DNA of 33,694 nucleotides, taken from Phycisphaerae bacterium. Its GTDB lineage: Bacteria; Planctomycetota; Phycisphaerae; Tepidisphaerales; Tepidisphaeraceae. Where the stretch lies: contig JAICIO010000058.1 of the NCBI GenBank assembly GCA_025924315.1, positions 1-33,694 on the forward strand, in the 5' to 3' direction. Shown one piece after another: positions 24,390-31,696 of the stretch (position 1 is the stretch's first letter; every line of letters begins with the position of its first letter). The notes beneath the pieces are model-generated. The model did not search any database and was not told where the DNA came from. It worked only from the letters and a program-made list of their open reading frames with translations. The position numbers and the translations under genes were made by a program.

Positions 24390-26113
24390 CTGACTTTCGC
24401 CGTCGTCGTCGTTCGTCGTTCCCGCGCGTCGGTCAGTTTCGCGCCTTCGCGTAAGAGCCGAACGCGTTGGTTGTAGACGGTGTGCATCGGGATGTTCAGC
24501 GCGTCCGCGATGTGGCGAGTCGTTTCGCCGGCGAGGAGTCGGCGGCGGATTTCGGGGGTTTTGGATCCGCGGTGGCCTTCGACAAGCTCAGGGTGGTTGA
24601 GCTTGCGGGCAAGCTCGACCAGCGTGCGGACGTTGTGGTGTTTGTAGACCTGTTGGGCGTGCCATAACACGGTACCCTTCGACAGGCTCAGGGTTTTGGC
24701 AATGTCCTGGAAGGACATTCCTGCCAAAAGCATGCGTTCGATCTGCGGGCGGCGCGCGGACGGGGCGCGCGTGGGCCGCGGGGTGTAGGCGATCTTTCGG
24801 CCCGTGGTGGGATTGGGGAGTAATGTCTCGTCGGGGCCGTCTTCCCATTGGTCATTGGTGCTTGGGCATTGGGATTTCCGCGCGACGGAACGTCGTCGCG
24901 CCTTGGGGAACCAGTCAGGGCGCGTGACCTCCCGTCCGTACAACAACCCCGCGGACAGATAGGTGACGATCTCGTTCCAGGCATTGGGATCGCAGCGGCT
25001 GACGCGGCGGATTTTGTGGCACTTTTCGCAGGCGAAGCTTGTTTCGCGAGTAGCGCCGTCTGGTTCACCACGCTCGACCCTCACCCTAACCCTTCCACCT
25101 CCCATGAGTACATGGGAACCCGCCCCAGGGAGAGGGGATAAGACGCGCGCCAGTTGTCTCAGTCGCTTTCCCAATTTTCCGAGTAGGTGAACGCGCGGCA
25201 ACGGGAGGAAGAGCAGGTTCACCTTTCGGCCGCAGCGTGGGCAGAGCCAGCGGTAGCCGCGGAATTGTTCGGAGCCGGCGGCGCGGCTGCGAGGTGGATG
25301 GTCGCGGCGGTGCTTGCGCTTGGTCTCGCGGATTTGTTCGAGCTCGCGCTGGTGTTTGAAATGGTGGCCGGCGATTTGCGGGTTCTGGGCTCGCCAGTCG
25401 TAGCCGACGTAGTCGTCGCCCTTCCACTTGTACCAGACGTAATCCTTTCGCGGCGGTGGGAGACGCTTGGATTGATAACGGCGCGGCGGAGGATCGACGA
25501 GCGGGTGCTCGGGGTGGAGATCGCGCGTGTCGCGGTCGATCGGCGGCGGCGCGAGGGAATGCATGTGCGGGACGCGCGTGAGGGTGACGCTCAGGCCGCG
25601 TGGAATGCGGCCGAGCGCGTGGGCGGCGGTGTCGGACCAGGCGCGGTCGGCGAGGGCGAACGAGCGGGCGGCGCGGTCGAGGGCGCGATCGGTCGAAAGC
25701 AGCGGCCGCGGTTTCCCGCCCGCGCCGCCGAGCCCGGCGACGTGACGCGTGGCGAAGGTGCCGTTGAGCCGCGCGTCGAGGAGACCTCGCGGGGTGGTGC
25801 CGAGCTTTCGCGCGACCTCGCGAAGTCGTTGGCCGCCCTTGGCGAGATGGACGGGGGCGGCGAGTTTTTCGAGATCACGCGTGGTGAGGTTTAGCGTGTG
25901 CGCGATGGGCGAGGTGGTGCAGTCGATGTCATCGACGAGCGCCGCCAGCCGCGTGTCGGTCGCGCGGATGGCGAGGCACCACGCGCGCGGCGGGCTTTGG
26001 AGTTGTGCGCTTTTTTGCCGCGCGAGGCGCTTCGTGAGTTCGTGTGGGTTGCGACGGAGGAGCGGCGCGATTTGTTTCCACGCGTCGCGAAGGTTGCGCG
26101 TGATGTCGTCCAT
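24368..26113 (-). CDS. Hypothetical double-HTH, zinc-ribbon protein with repeats in its frame
   Basis: A 581-residue protein of unknown function. The N-terminal half is basic and has a helical segment containing GQRLREVARKLGTTPRGLLDARLNG, which looks like a DNA-binding helix pair. Cys pairs CPRCG (about 310) and CEKCH (about 375) probably form one zinc ribbon, with a long loop between them. The C-terminus has two helix-turn-helix units: IERMLLAGMSFQDIAKTL...GTVLWHAQQVYKHH (about 470-505) and IRRRLLAGETTRHIADALNIPMHTVYNQR (about 525-560). Four stretches in the frame match intergenic repeat types (listed separately). The start ATG at 26113 is used; TACAAT eight bases upstream could make the mRNA nearly leaderless. 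Likely a DNA-binding protein; no family assigned. Confidence 0.7.
   Translation of the reverse strand: MDDITRNLRDAWKQIAPLLRRNPHELTKRLARQKSAQLQSPPRAWCLAIRATDTRLAALVDDIDCTTSPIAHTLNLTTRDLEKLAAPVHLAKGGQRLREVARKLGTTPRGLLDARLNGTFATRHVAGLGGAGGKPRPLLSTDRALDRAARSFALADRAWSDTAAHALGRIPRGLSVTLTRVPHMHSLAPPPIDRDTRDLHPEHPLVDPPPRRYQSKRLPPPRKDYVWYKWKGDDYVGYDWRAQNPQIAGHHFKHQRELEQIRETKRKHRRDHPPRSRAAGSEQFRGYRWLCPRCGRKVNLLFLPLPRVHLLGKLGKRLRQLARVLSPLPGAGSHVLMGGGRVRVRVERGEPDGATRETSFACEKCHKIRRVSRCDPNAWNEIVTYLSAGLLYGREVTRPDWFPKARRRSVARKSQCPSTNDQWEDGPDETLLPNPTTGRKIAYTPRPTRAPSARRPQIERMLLAGMSFQDIAKTLSLSKGTVLWHAQQVYKHHNVRTLVELARKLNHPELVEGHRGSKTPEIRRRLLAGETTRHIADALNIPMHTVYNQRVRLLREGAKLTDARERRTTTTAKVRIHNDEC
24576..24592. 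repeat. CCTTCGACAAGCTCAGG palindrome inside coding sequence
   Basis: This quasi-palindrome, a widely dispersed bacterial intergenic word, lies in frame in the HTH gene and is read as PELVEGH between the two HTH units. Its sister copy is exactly 100 bases away and is read in another frame. Confidence 0.75.
24675..24693. repeat. CCCTTCGACAGGCTCAGGG palindrome inside coding sequence
   Basis: Second copy of the same word, read as TLSLSKGT in the turn of the first C-terminal HTH. The encoded residues suit an HTH turn, so the repeat seems to have been accommodated in the fold. Confidence 0.75.
24844..24874. repeat. CATTGGTCATTGG...GGGCATTGGG repeat inside coding sequence
   Basis: A CATTGG-rich repeat of intergenic type in the HTH gene, read as SQCPSTNDQW in a linker before the first C-terminal HTH. 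The frame is preserved. Confidence 0.6.
25077..25140. repeat. CCCTCACCCTAACCC...AGGGAGAGGGG repeat inside coding sequence
   Basis: A CCCTCACCCTAACCC arm and an AGGGAGAGGGG arm surround a CCCATG-AGTA-CATGGG hairpin. In the HTH protein it encodes SPLPGAGSHVLMGGGRVRVR, placed between the two Cys pairs of the zinc ribbon. Confidence 0.65.
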
Positions 26114-26164
26114 GCTGGACAATTGTACGGTTTTTGTTAGGATCAAGACAGAGGGAGTTTTTGG

Positions 26165-26262
26165 GGAGAGGATGGAGGTTGGAGGATAGAGGATGGAGGA
26201 TGGCGAAATGCGGTGACGCGATTGTCTATTCTCGATCCTCTATCTTCTCTTTGCGCGAGCTG
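26165..26262. repeat. GAGGATGGAGGATGG / ATCCTCTATCTTCTC inverted repeat
   Basis: A purine-rich left part (GAGGATGGAGG words) faces TCGATCCTCTATCTTCTC. A second copy is at 26914-26980. It fills most of the gap between the HTH gene and the downstream end of the membrane-protein gene. Confidence 0.65.
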
Positions 26263-26332
26263 CGCGGAATGCCGCCCGGCGCTTCGCTCTGGGACGGCAG
26301 TGAAGGGGGACGAGGGGCTTTTTCTATCACCA

Positions 26333-26869
26333 TCACCGCTTCTTGTTCTCGTCGGGCTTCTGCGTGCTCCGGCGCGTCGTTAGGAACACGACCGCGTCCC
26401 AAGCGTTGTGGATCGCCGTGAGGAGCAGGAGCAGCGAGACGAAGGCGATGAGGAAGGATGCCGCGCGCGGGCGGAAGAGAAGGAGGATGCTGCTGATCAG
26501 GAGCGCGCCGTAGGCGATCGCGGGGAGCCAGAGGTGAGTGAGCCAGTCCTCGAAGACGGGCTTGTAGGTCTTCTGCGCGCGGATCGTGCGGTTGATGCTT
26601 GCCATCAGCGCGAGGCCGACGAGGGCGGCGATGGCGAGGCAGATGGCCGGGCTGATCAGCGTGTTCCAGGGCATGCTGAGGATGGCGGCGATGATGAGGA
26701 CGGCGCAGAAGTGGATGACGGTGGGCGTCCCGAAGGCGGATTGGGCGTCGGGCTTCATGATCTCGCCAGCGCGCTCGGCGCCGACGGTGATCACGACGAA
26801 CTGCAGGCCCGTGAGCGCGGCCGCGGACGAGCCAACGATCACGTAGAAACTTTCCCAGTCGGGGAACAT
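26333..26869 (-). CDS. Hypothetical multi-pass membrane protein
   Basis: A 178-residue protein with about five hydrophobic segments: residues 8-28 (FYVIVGSSAAALTGLQFVVI), 50-65, 72-90, 112-132 and 136-156. A short charged tail follows (RRSTQKPDENKKR). No enzyme motif is visible. The opening phrase WESFYVIVGSSAAALTGLQFVVI is reminiscent of small conserved bacterial membrane proteins without a known role. It is bracketed by two purine-rich repeats and has no clear operon partner. Confidence 0.75.
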   Translation of the reverse strand: MFPDWESFYVIVGSSAAALTGLQFVVITVGAERAGEIMKPDAQSAFGTPTVIHFCAVLIIAAILSMPWNTLISPAICLAIAALVGLALMASINRTIRAQKTYKPVFEDWLTHLWLPAIAYGALLISSILLLFRPRAASFLIAFVSLLLLLTAIHNAWDAVVFLTTRRSTQKPDENKKR

Positions 26870-26879
26870 GGGGGGGAAT

Positions 26880-26980
26880 TATGAAGGATGAAGGGTGAAT
26901 TATGAAGTGAATTCGAGGATGGAAGATGGAGGATGGCGGAGGCCATTCTCTAGTCTCGATCCTCTATTCTCTCTTCACGT
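26880..26980. repeat. Second GGATGAA / GAGGATGGAGG repeat block
   Basis: ATGAAGGATGAAGGGTGAATTATG is followed by GAGGATGGAAGATGG and the inverted TCGATCCTCTATTCTCTC. It combines the types seen at 24326 and 26165, and it overlaps the 3' end of the next gene, supplying the REERIEDRD tail. Confidence 0.6.
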
Positions 26981-27315
26981 GAACCTTGTCTCGCATAATT
27001 CAGCGCGGTCTCCAGCAGAAACGGATGCAGGCCGGATTCTGTGCTCACCGACGCCCAGCCGCACTCGGGGCATTGGTGCGGGGTGACGTGGATGTCGTAG
27101 TTGCATTCGGGGCAATGAAGCGAGTGGAAGCGGCGGTTCCATCTCGCGACGTGGAGGAGGAGGACGAACGCCGCCAGCGTTCCCGCTAAGCCGCAAGCGG
27201 CGAGGAAGATGAGGGGAGCGTAGGCGTTCAGGATGGCATCGTAGAGAAGTCGAGCGAAGTAGGTTGCGAAGAGGAGCAAGCAGACGGCCGCGAGGATGGT
27301 GCGGGCGGATCGCAT
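26950..27315 (-). CDS. Two-helix membrane protein with C-terminal zinc ribbon
   Basis: A 121-residue protein. Two transmembrane helices (about 5-25 and 32-55) are followed by a cytoplasmic zinc ribbon, CPECNYDIHVTPHQCPECGW (about 69-88). The CPxCxYDL/I...CPECG form is very common in planctomycete membrane proteins and is a useful taxonomic hint. Its role is unknown; such ribbons may hold assembly partners at the membrane. Two parts come from repeats: AACGLAGT in helix two is encoded by CGCTAAGCCGCAAGCGGC, identical to an intergenic copy at 28482-28499, and the REERIEDRD tail comes from a GAGGATAGAG repeat. The native C-terminus may therefore be altered. Confidence 0.72.
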   Translation of the reverse strand: MRSARTILAAVCLLLFATYFARLLYDAILNAYAPLIFLAACGLAGTLAAFVLLLHVARWNRRFHSLHCPECNYDIHVTPHQCPECGWASVSTESGLHPFLLETALNYARQGSREERIEDRD

Positions 27316-27455
27316 ATGTCCTCAGGAGTAAGTGTGCGGGGGCGGGGATTTATTCCGACACGGTGATCGGCGCGCGCGTGATTCGCGCAGATCGGCGCGA
27401 GCTTCTTCTCGCACCTCCATCTTCCAATCGGTGCGTATCGGTGCCCCATCGGTGG

Positions 27456-28415
27456 CTAATCTTTCTCAGCGACTGCCAGAAAGATCGCGGGGCCTTTGGC
27501 ATTGGGTTCGGGCGGGAGTGGGGTGATGTGCGGATTCGCCAGCCCCGCCCTGCTCATCATCTGCTGCACGTCTTCAGGAGCAAATCCTAAATGCTGTTGC
27601 CCCGTTTGGCGACGAAATTCTTCGCGATCGTGGGGAAGGAGGTCGACGATGATCGCACGCCCAGCCGGTTTGAGGATGCGCGACATCTCGCGCAGGACCT
27701 GGTCGGGCTCGGCGGCGTAGGTGAGGGCGAGGAGCAGGAGCGCGGCGTCGCAGGCGGCGTCGTCGATGGGGAGCGCTTCGAGATCGCCTTTGCGGAGGTC
27801 GGCGTTTTTGAAATGCGCGAGGCGTTTCTTCGCGGCCTTGAGCATCGCGGCGGAGTTATCGACGGCGATGATCTGGTTTACGTGCGGGGCGAGTTGCGCG
27901 CTCACCGGCCCGGTGCCGCAGCCGAGGTCGGCGATCGTGAGATCGCGCGGGAGAAGCGCAAGTAATGTGTTTGTGGTAAACGCATGGCCGTAGAGCTCGC
28001 CGCGGAGCTTGTCCCATTGGCTTGCGGCGCCGGCGAAGAAGGTTTGGCTGCCCTGCTGGCGGTCGCGCAGGCGCCGCGCGAGGCGCAACTGGTCTTGGTT
28101 GGTCGTCGCCCAGGATTCGGTTTGATCGCGGGCGACAATCCAGAGGCGACGGGCGGCGGGGTCGAGCTCATCGAGCAGTGTGCGATAGAGATGCGTCGTC
28201 CCCTCGCGGCGGTTGCGGACCCACTTCTGGTCGGCGAGGACCTTGAGGTGCCGGCTCACGGTCGATTGCGGAAGCTGCAGGACGTCGCACAGCTCGACGA
28301 CACCGAGCTCGTGACGCTCGAGCAGGCGCAACAAGCGCAGGCGCGTGGGGTCGGCGAGACATTCCATCCAGCCGACGAGGGCGTCGGGTTGTGAATTTGA
28401 TGAGCTGCGATTCAT
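27456..28415 (-). CDS. ArsR-type regulator fused to SAM-methyltransferase domain
   Basis: A 319-residue fusion. The N-terminal winged helix (about 11-85) is ArsR type: LADPTRLRLLRLLERHELGVVELCDVLQLPQSTVSRHLKVLADQKWVRNRREG. The paired metal-binding Cys of ArsR (ELCVCDL) is absent, only one Cys remaining, so metal sensing is unlikely. The C-terminal class I methyltransferase fold (about 130-315) keeps the SAM loop IADLGCGTGPVSAQL (162-176), VDNSAAML and DLLPHDREEFRRQTG. Regulation by SAM or SAH bound to this domain is a natural reading, and an ArsR-family SAH sensor (SahR) controlling ahcY is known in Proteobacteria. The ATG at 28415 lies inside an inverted repeat identical to the one upstream of ahcY. 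No ribosome-binding site is visible, in line with the very short leader. Confidence 0.88.
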   Translation of the reverse strand: MNRSSSNSQPDALVGWMECLADPTRLRLLRLLERHELGVVELCDVLQLPQSTVSRHLKVLADQKWVRNRREGTTHLYRTLLDELDPAARRLWIVARDQTESWATTNQDQLRLARRLRDRQQGSQTFFAGAASQWDKLRGELYGHAFTTNTLLALLPRDLTIADLGCGTGPVSAQLAPHVNQIIAVDNSAAMLKAAKKRLAHFKNADLRKGDLEALPIDDAACDAALLLLALTYAAEPDQVLREMSRILKPAGRAIIVDLLPHDREEFRRQTGQQHLGFAPEDVQQMMSRAGLANPHITPLPPEPNAKGPAIFLAVAEKD

Positions 28416-28430
28416 CCGTTGATCCGGATG
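28413..28430. promoter_or_regulatory. Inverted-repeat operator over ArsR-MTase start
   Basis: CATCCGTTGATCCGGATG, 6-base arms around TTGATC. It begins one base after the predicted -10 and includes the ATG, the classical position for autorepression. The same 18 bases occur at 20954-20971 upstream of ahcY. Confidence 0.72.
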
Positions 28431-28431
28431 G

Positions 28432-28460
28432 ATCGTAAGTATTCGGGGAGTGCTCGACAA
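28432..28460 (-). promoter_or_regulatory. Predicted ArsR-MTase promoter
   Basis: On the minus strand TTGTCG (28455-28460) and TACGAT (28432-28437) are spaced by 17 bases. The transcript would start near 28425, about ten bases before the ATG. Confidence 0.55.
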
Positions 28461-28478
28461 GCTGAAACTGTCTGGTAT

Positions 28479-28500
28479 GGCCGCTAAGCCGCAAGCGGCA
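28479..28500. repeat. GCCGCTAAGCCGCAAGCGGC palindromic word
   Basis: A GCCGC-AA-GCGGC hairpin preceded by GCCGCTAA, four bases after the stop of the small membrane gene. Its 18-base core is also found inside the coding sequence at 27184-27201. Confidence 0.75.
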
Positions 28501-28504
28501 GGCG

Positions 28505-28756
28505 TCAATCGTTCATGTCGCGCGTATCGGCAATGGTCGTGTGGCGCGTGACGACGTAGTCCGCTTCGTCATCGTCGTCGCGCGATCGCTCGAGGAACTC
28601 CACGTACTTGCGTTGCGTTTCTGCGTCCGCGGGGGTTTCGAGGGGTGGATACGGTTTCGGCACCGTCGTGTCGAACTGCATCAGATAGCGATACAGGCCG
28701 ATCGAAAACATCGTAACGGACAACATAAAGAACAACATGGCTAACGACTTGATCAT
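28505..28756 (-). CDS. Small single-pass membrane protein
   Basis: An 83-residue protein with one N-terminal hydrophobic segment (about 4-24, SLAMLFFMLSVTMFSIGLYRY), then a proline-rich stretch (VPKPYPPLETPADAE) and an acidic C-terminus (ERSRDDDDEADYVV). No family recognised. The ATG at 28756 is chosen because the open frame upstream of it lies in the porin terminator region; GGGAG is about ten bases before it. It sits between the porin terminator and the regulator gene, in the same orientation. Confidence 0.6.
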   Translation of the reverse strand: MIKSLAMLFFMLSVTMFSIGLYRYLMQFDTTVPKPYPPLETPADAETQRKYVEFLERSRDDDDEADYVVTRHTTIADTRDMND

Positions 28757-28805
28757 CTCAACAACGCTCCCGGATCTCCAAGGTCCCCGGGAAGACCCAC
28801 GAAAA

Positions 28806-28844
28806 AAGTAAAGAGAAAAGGCGCCGCGACACGCGCGCGGCGCC
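28806..28844 (-). terminator. Rho-independent terminator of porin gene
   Basis: GGCGCCGCG and CGCGGCGCC form a 9-bp perfect stem with a 7-base loop, followed on the minus strand by TTTTCTCTTTACTTTTTT. It lies about 28 bases after the porin stop. A separate perfect palindrome TTGAGGTT-A-AACCTCAA (28851-28867) sits between stop and stem. Confidence 0.93.
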
Positions 28845-28871
28845 TGTCTCTTGAGGTTAAACCTCAAACAC

Positions 28872-30074
28872 CTAGAAAGTCAGGATGACGTCACCGCCGA
28901 CCGTGATCTGGCTGTGATCGCTTCCACCGTCGAAGATGGCGTCGTTCGCGTAGTCGTAGCGAACTTCGGGTCGGAACATTAAGCCTGATACGTACTTTGC
29001 ATTTGGAAATGGTTTGATATTCAAGCCGAGCGTGCCTTCCCACGCGGTTGTGCCGAGGCCGCGGGCGCCGTCGGGATCTTCGAACCATTCGAGCCGCCCC
29101 TGCACCGCGAACATGTCGTTCACCTTGTAGGTCGTGTAGCCCGCGATGCCGTACCACGACGCGTCGCCGCCGTCGGCTGCGGCATCGGATTCGTAGCCGT
29201 AGTCACCGTTCACGGCGAATGAAAGCTTCTCCGTCGCAGCGTAGCTCGCGATCACGTCGAGCACCGATCGATAGTCCGAGTTGTTATCCGTCTGCTCGGG
29301 ACCGCTGACGCCGCTGACGGTCAGCGTGAGCTTGTCATTCATCTTCCAGGCGACCTGCCCCAGAAAGTCGATCATGTCGTTGTCGTCTTTGGTCGATTGC
29401 TCCCACCCGCGCGTCACGCCGCCGGTGACAGTGACGTTGTCGTTGATCTGCCAGATGCCGAGCACGCCGGTGTGCGTGAACGGAATCGCGAAGCCGAAAA
29501 GGTAGCTGTGCGAGTAGAGCGGATCATTGTTCGGATTGATCGTCTCCTCGCCGAGCAGCGTGACGAACTTGCCGGCGCGGACTTTCAGCCCCCCGCCGAT
29601 GCCGATGTCGACATATGCCTGCGTGAGGTCCAGTTGATTCTCGGGGTACTGCTGCGGCGAATCTCCGCCGTAGAAGTCGAGGCCGTTGGCATGCACGAAG
29701 CGCCCATCCGAGCCGTACATCCCTTCGATGCGGAAACCGATATCGAACTTTTTGGCGTCGACGGTCTTTTCAACCCACAGCGCAACCTGATTGAGTGTGG
29801 GGTCCTGTGCTTTGTCATCGAACACCCGACCGGCGAGCGCGCCACCGGCGGCATTGCCGAAATCATAGGTGTAGCTCGCTTCGACCCATCCGCCGGCGTT
29901 GATGCCGGCGTTTTCCATCGGCTTGCCGATCCCGGCCGACTCGAGCCCACTCATCAGAGAAGGCGGAGGTGGAGCGGGCTGAGCGGCATCATCGGCCGCA
30001 TAAATCGGCACCGCCGCCGTTGCCGCCAACAGCGCGCACCCCAAGCCAACCCCAATCCGATTCCGTCGCGACAT
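28872..30074 (-). CDS. Outer-membrane beta-barrel porin (OmpL-like)
   Basis: A 400-residue exported protein with a signal peptide (about 1-26, ending IYAADDA), a short Pro-rich linker, and a series of alternating amphipathic strands ending in VGGDVILTF with the terminal Phe required for barrel insertion. Motifs such as GWVEASYTYDFGN, AYVDIGIGGGLKVRAGKFVTLLGEE, SHSYLFGFAIPFTHTGVLG and FRPEVRYDY fit the putative beta-barrel porin-2 family. Such proteins allow diffusion of small solutes through the outer membrane. A good ribosome-binding site (GGAAGGAG) precedes the ATG and a strong terminator follows, so it is a well-defined single-gene unit. Confidence 0.9.
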   Translation of the reverse strand: MSRRNRIGVGLGCALLAATAAVPIYAADDAAQPAPPPPSLMSGLESAGIGKPMENAGINAGGWVEASYTYDFGNAAGGALAGRVFDDKAQDPTLNQVALWVEKTVDAKKFDIGFRIEGMYGSDGRFVHANGLDFYGGDSPQQYPENQLDLTQAYVDIGIGGGLKVRAGKFVTLLGEETINPNNDPLYSHSYLFGFAIPFTHTGVLGIWQINDNVTVTGGVTRGWEQSTKDDNDMIDFLGQVAWKMNDKLTLTVSGVSGPEQTDNNSDYRSVLDVIASYAATEKLSFAVNGDYGYESDAAADGGDASWYGIAGYTTYKVNDMFAVQGRLEWFEDPDGARGLGTTAWEGTLGLNIKPFPNAKYVSGLMFRPEVRYDYANDAIFDGGSDHSQITVGGDVILTF

Positions 30075-30282
30075 GAACGATCTCCTTCCGCGTGTGAAAA
30101 TGAATCGTCCCCGATGATTGGCGGCTTACACAAACGCGGTGCCAAGACGTGGAAAGGTGCTTAATGAAGTGAAAATGCGGATGAAGGCCGATTCGAGCGA
30201 GGCAGCGCGCCGAGTTACTGTGCAGCGAGTAGACGGTTCGCGCGCCGTTTGCGCGGAATCAGTGCACTGTCGAGAGCCATCC

Positions 30283-30337
30283 GTTTAGCCGCGAGCTTGC
30301 TCGCGGAGGTTCATCGCGAGCAAGCTCGCGCCTAAAC
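30283..30337. repeat. Paired palindrome (CCGCGAGCTTGCTCGCGG type)
   Basis: GTTTAGCCGCGAGCTTGCTC... and its inverted copy ...GAGCAAGCTCGCGCCTAAAC. Each arm is itself a hairpin (CCGCGAGC-TT-GCTCGCGG and GCGAGC-AA-GCTCGC). It ends two bases from the stop codon of the fructosamine-kinase-like gene. The bases between it and the porin start (30075-30282) contain no gene or clear signal that I can see. Confidence 0.85.
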
Positions 30338-30339
30338 AT

Positions 30340-31275
30340 TCAGGCGAAGCTCGCGCACTTATCCACCGCGGCCTGAAGTGGCTTGAGATACTCCTGCCCG
30401 AAAAGCTGCACGTGATTGATCAGCGGATACACCTGATACACGAGCTTGCGGCACTGGTGATATTCGTCCGGAAGCCGGTGCGTCTGCTGATACGCCCGCA
30501 TGAACGCCGGCGTGCTCGTGTGGAACAAATCCATGTACGCGAGCTCCGTCTCCGCGTGGGCGTACTTGCAATTCGGATCGACCAATGCCGTGATCCGCCA
30601 TCGCCCGTGCTCATCCGGCGCCGCCAGGATGTTGGTTGACCAGATATCCCAATGAACCAGCCGCGGAACGTCGCTGTGTCCGATGTACCGATCGAGCTTC
30701 TCGTGCATCCTGCCGATCTGTTTCCGGAGCTTGATCGGCAGCAGCTTTGATTTCTCGCACTCGTGCCAGATCGGGTCATAGATGTGGCGAAAGAACTGCA
30801 CCCAGTTGTCGAACTCGGGTCCGTCACTTTCGCCCGTGACGCGATGATAAGAGTGCCCCACCTTGCCATGCATCTGCAGGACCAGGTCCGCCAGATGCAT
30901 CTGCAATTCCTCGTACTGCTCCAGCGAGCACTGCTTCTTCGCGCTCGCTAAATCCACGCCGGGCATGAATTCCATGAGCAGGTAACTGTGCGGATCATCC
31001 AGCGTGCCGACCTTGCAGACATGCACCTGGGGAACAGGCAAGCCAAGCTCGCGGAGCAGGTTCAGCTGATATGCTTCCTGCTGATACGTGCGGTCGACGC
31101 GGTGCTGGGAGATTTTGAGGACCGCCTGAGAATCGTCCCTGCAGACGAGGTGCAGGGTGGTGTTGATGCATCCGCCGTGAAGCGGTTTCACTTCAGTCAG
31201 CTCCGCCGACGTGCCCGCCCATTCCTGCACGATCCGGCGGAGCACCGGCCACGAGATATCGTCGTTCTGTGGCAT
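30340..31275 (-). CDS. Fructosamine kinase / aminoglycoside phosphotransferase-like kinase
   Basis: A 311-residue small-molecule kinase of the protein-kinase-like fold. A Gly/Asn loop (PLHGGCINTTLHLV) and the ATP lysine in AVLKIS are followed by YLLMEFMPGVDL, the catalytic loop LVHWDIWSTNIL (about residues 206-217, Asp as base) and the metal Asp in ALVDPNCKYAHAETELAYMDLF. The last motif is close to the DPA-x-YGHRE-x-ELAM form of fructosamine kinases, which phosphorylate glycated amines and start their removal. Related aminoglycoside or homoserine kinases remain possible. Upstream are tandem hairpin repeats shared with the divergent CbiX gene; downstream a paired palindrome. Confidence 0.85.
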   Translation of the reverse strand: MPQNDDISWPVLRRIVQEWAGTSAELTEVKPLHGGCINTTLHLVCRDDSQAVLKISQHRVDRTYQQEAYQLNLLRELGLPVPQVHVCKVGTLDDPHSYLLMEFMPGVDLASAKKQCSLEQYEELQMHLADLVLQMHGKVGHSYHRVTGESDGPEFDNWVQFFRHIYDPIWHECEKSKLLPIKLRKQIGRMHEKLDRYIGHSDVPRLVHWDIWSTNILAAPDEHGRWRITALVDPNCKYAHAETELAYMDLFHTSTPAFMRAYQQTHRLPDEYHQCRKLVYQVYPLINHVQLFGQEYLKPLQAAVDKCASFA

Positions 31276-31330
31276 GCTCCGATCAGTGGATCATCGCACG
31301 CAATTCGCGGCGCGACAAGGGAATTTTTCA

Positions 31331-31664
31331 GCCGCAGATACACGCAGATGAACGCAGATAAGCAAAAGATTTCTTTAACCACGAATGAACACGAATCTTC
31401 ACGAATCAATTCTCAATTCTCCATTCATGTCCATTCGTGTTCATTCGTGGTTACTCCTCTTTTTCTGTTTTATCTGCGTGTATCTGCGTTCATCTGCGAT
31501 TTCAGCCGCAAGTACACGCAGAAACGCAGATACGCAAAAGATTTCTTTAACCACGAATGAACACGAATCTTCACGAATCAATTCTCACTTCTTCGTTCGT
31601 GTCCATTCGTGGTTACTCCTCCTTTTTGTTTTATCTGCGTGTATCTGCGTTCATCTGCGGTTTC
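31331..31664. repeat. Tandem pair of long nested hairpin repeats
   Basis: Two near-copies (31331-31500 and 31504-31664) lie in tandem and fill the 421-base gap between divergent genes. Each has outer arms of GCAGATACACGCAGATGAACG-like words and inner arms of CCACGAATGAACACGAATC-like words, with a shared TTTCTTTAACCACGAATG segment. No gene is visible here; promoters for the kinase and CbiX genes must lie at the flanks or inside. Confidence 0.88.
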
Positions 31665-31696
31665 AGTTTCTGTTTTGAAGAGACTAGAATGGAGCT

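Noticed and set aside
28757-28867. N-terminal extension of the small membrane protein
   Set aside because: It would read through the porin terminator hairpin; the ATG at 28756 directly precedes a normal hydrophobic segment.
31331-31664. Possible CRISPR-like array
   Set aside because: There are only two long copies, each an inverted repeat, with no regular short repeats and unique spacers and no cas gene nearby.
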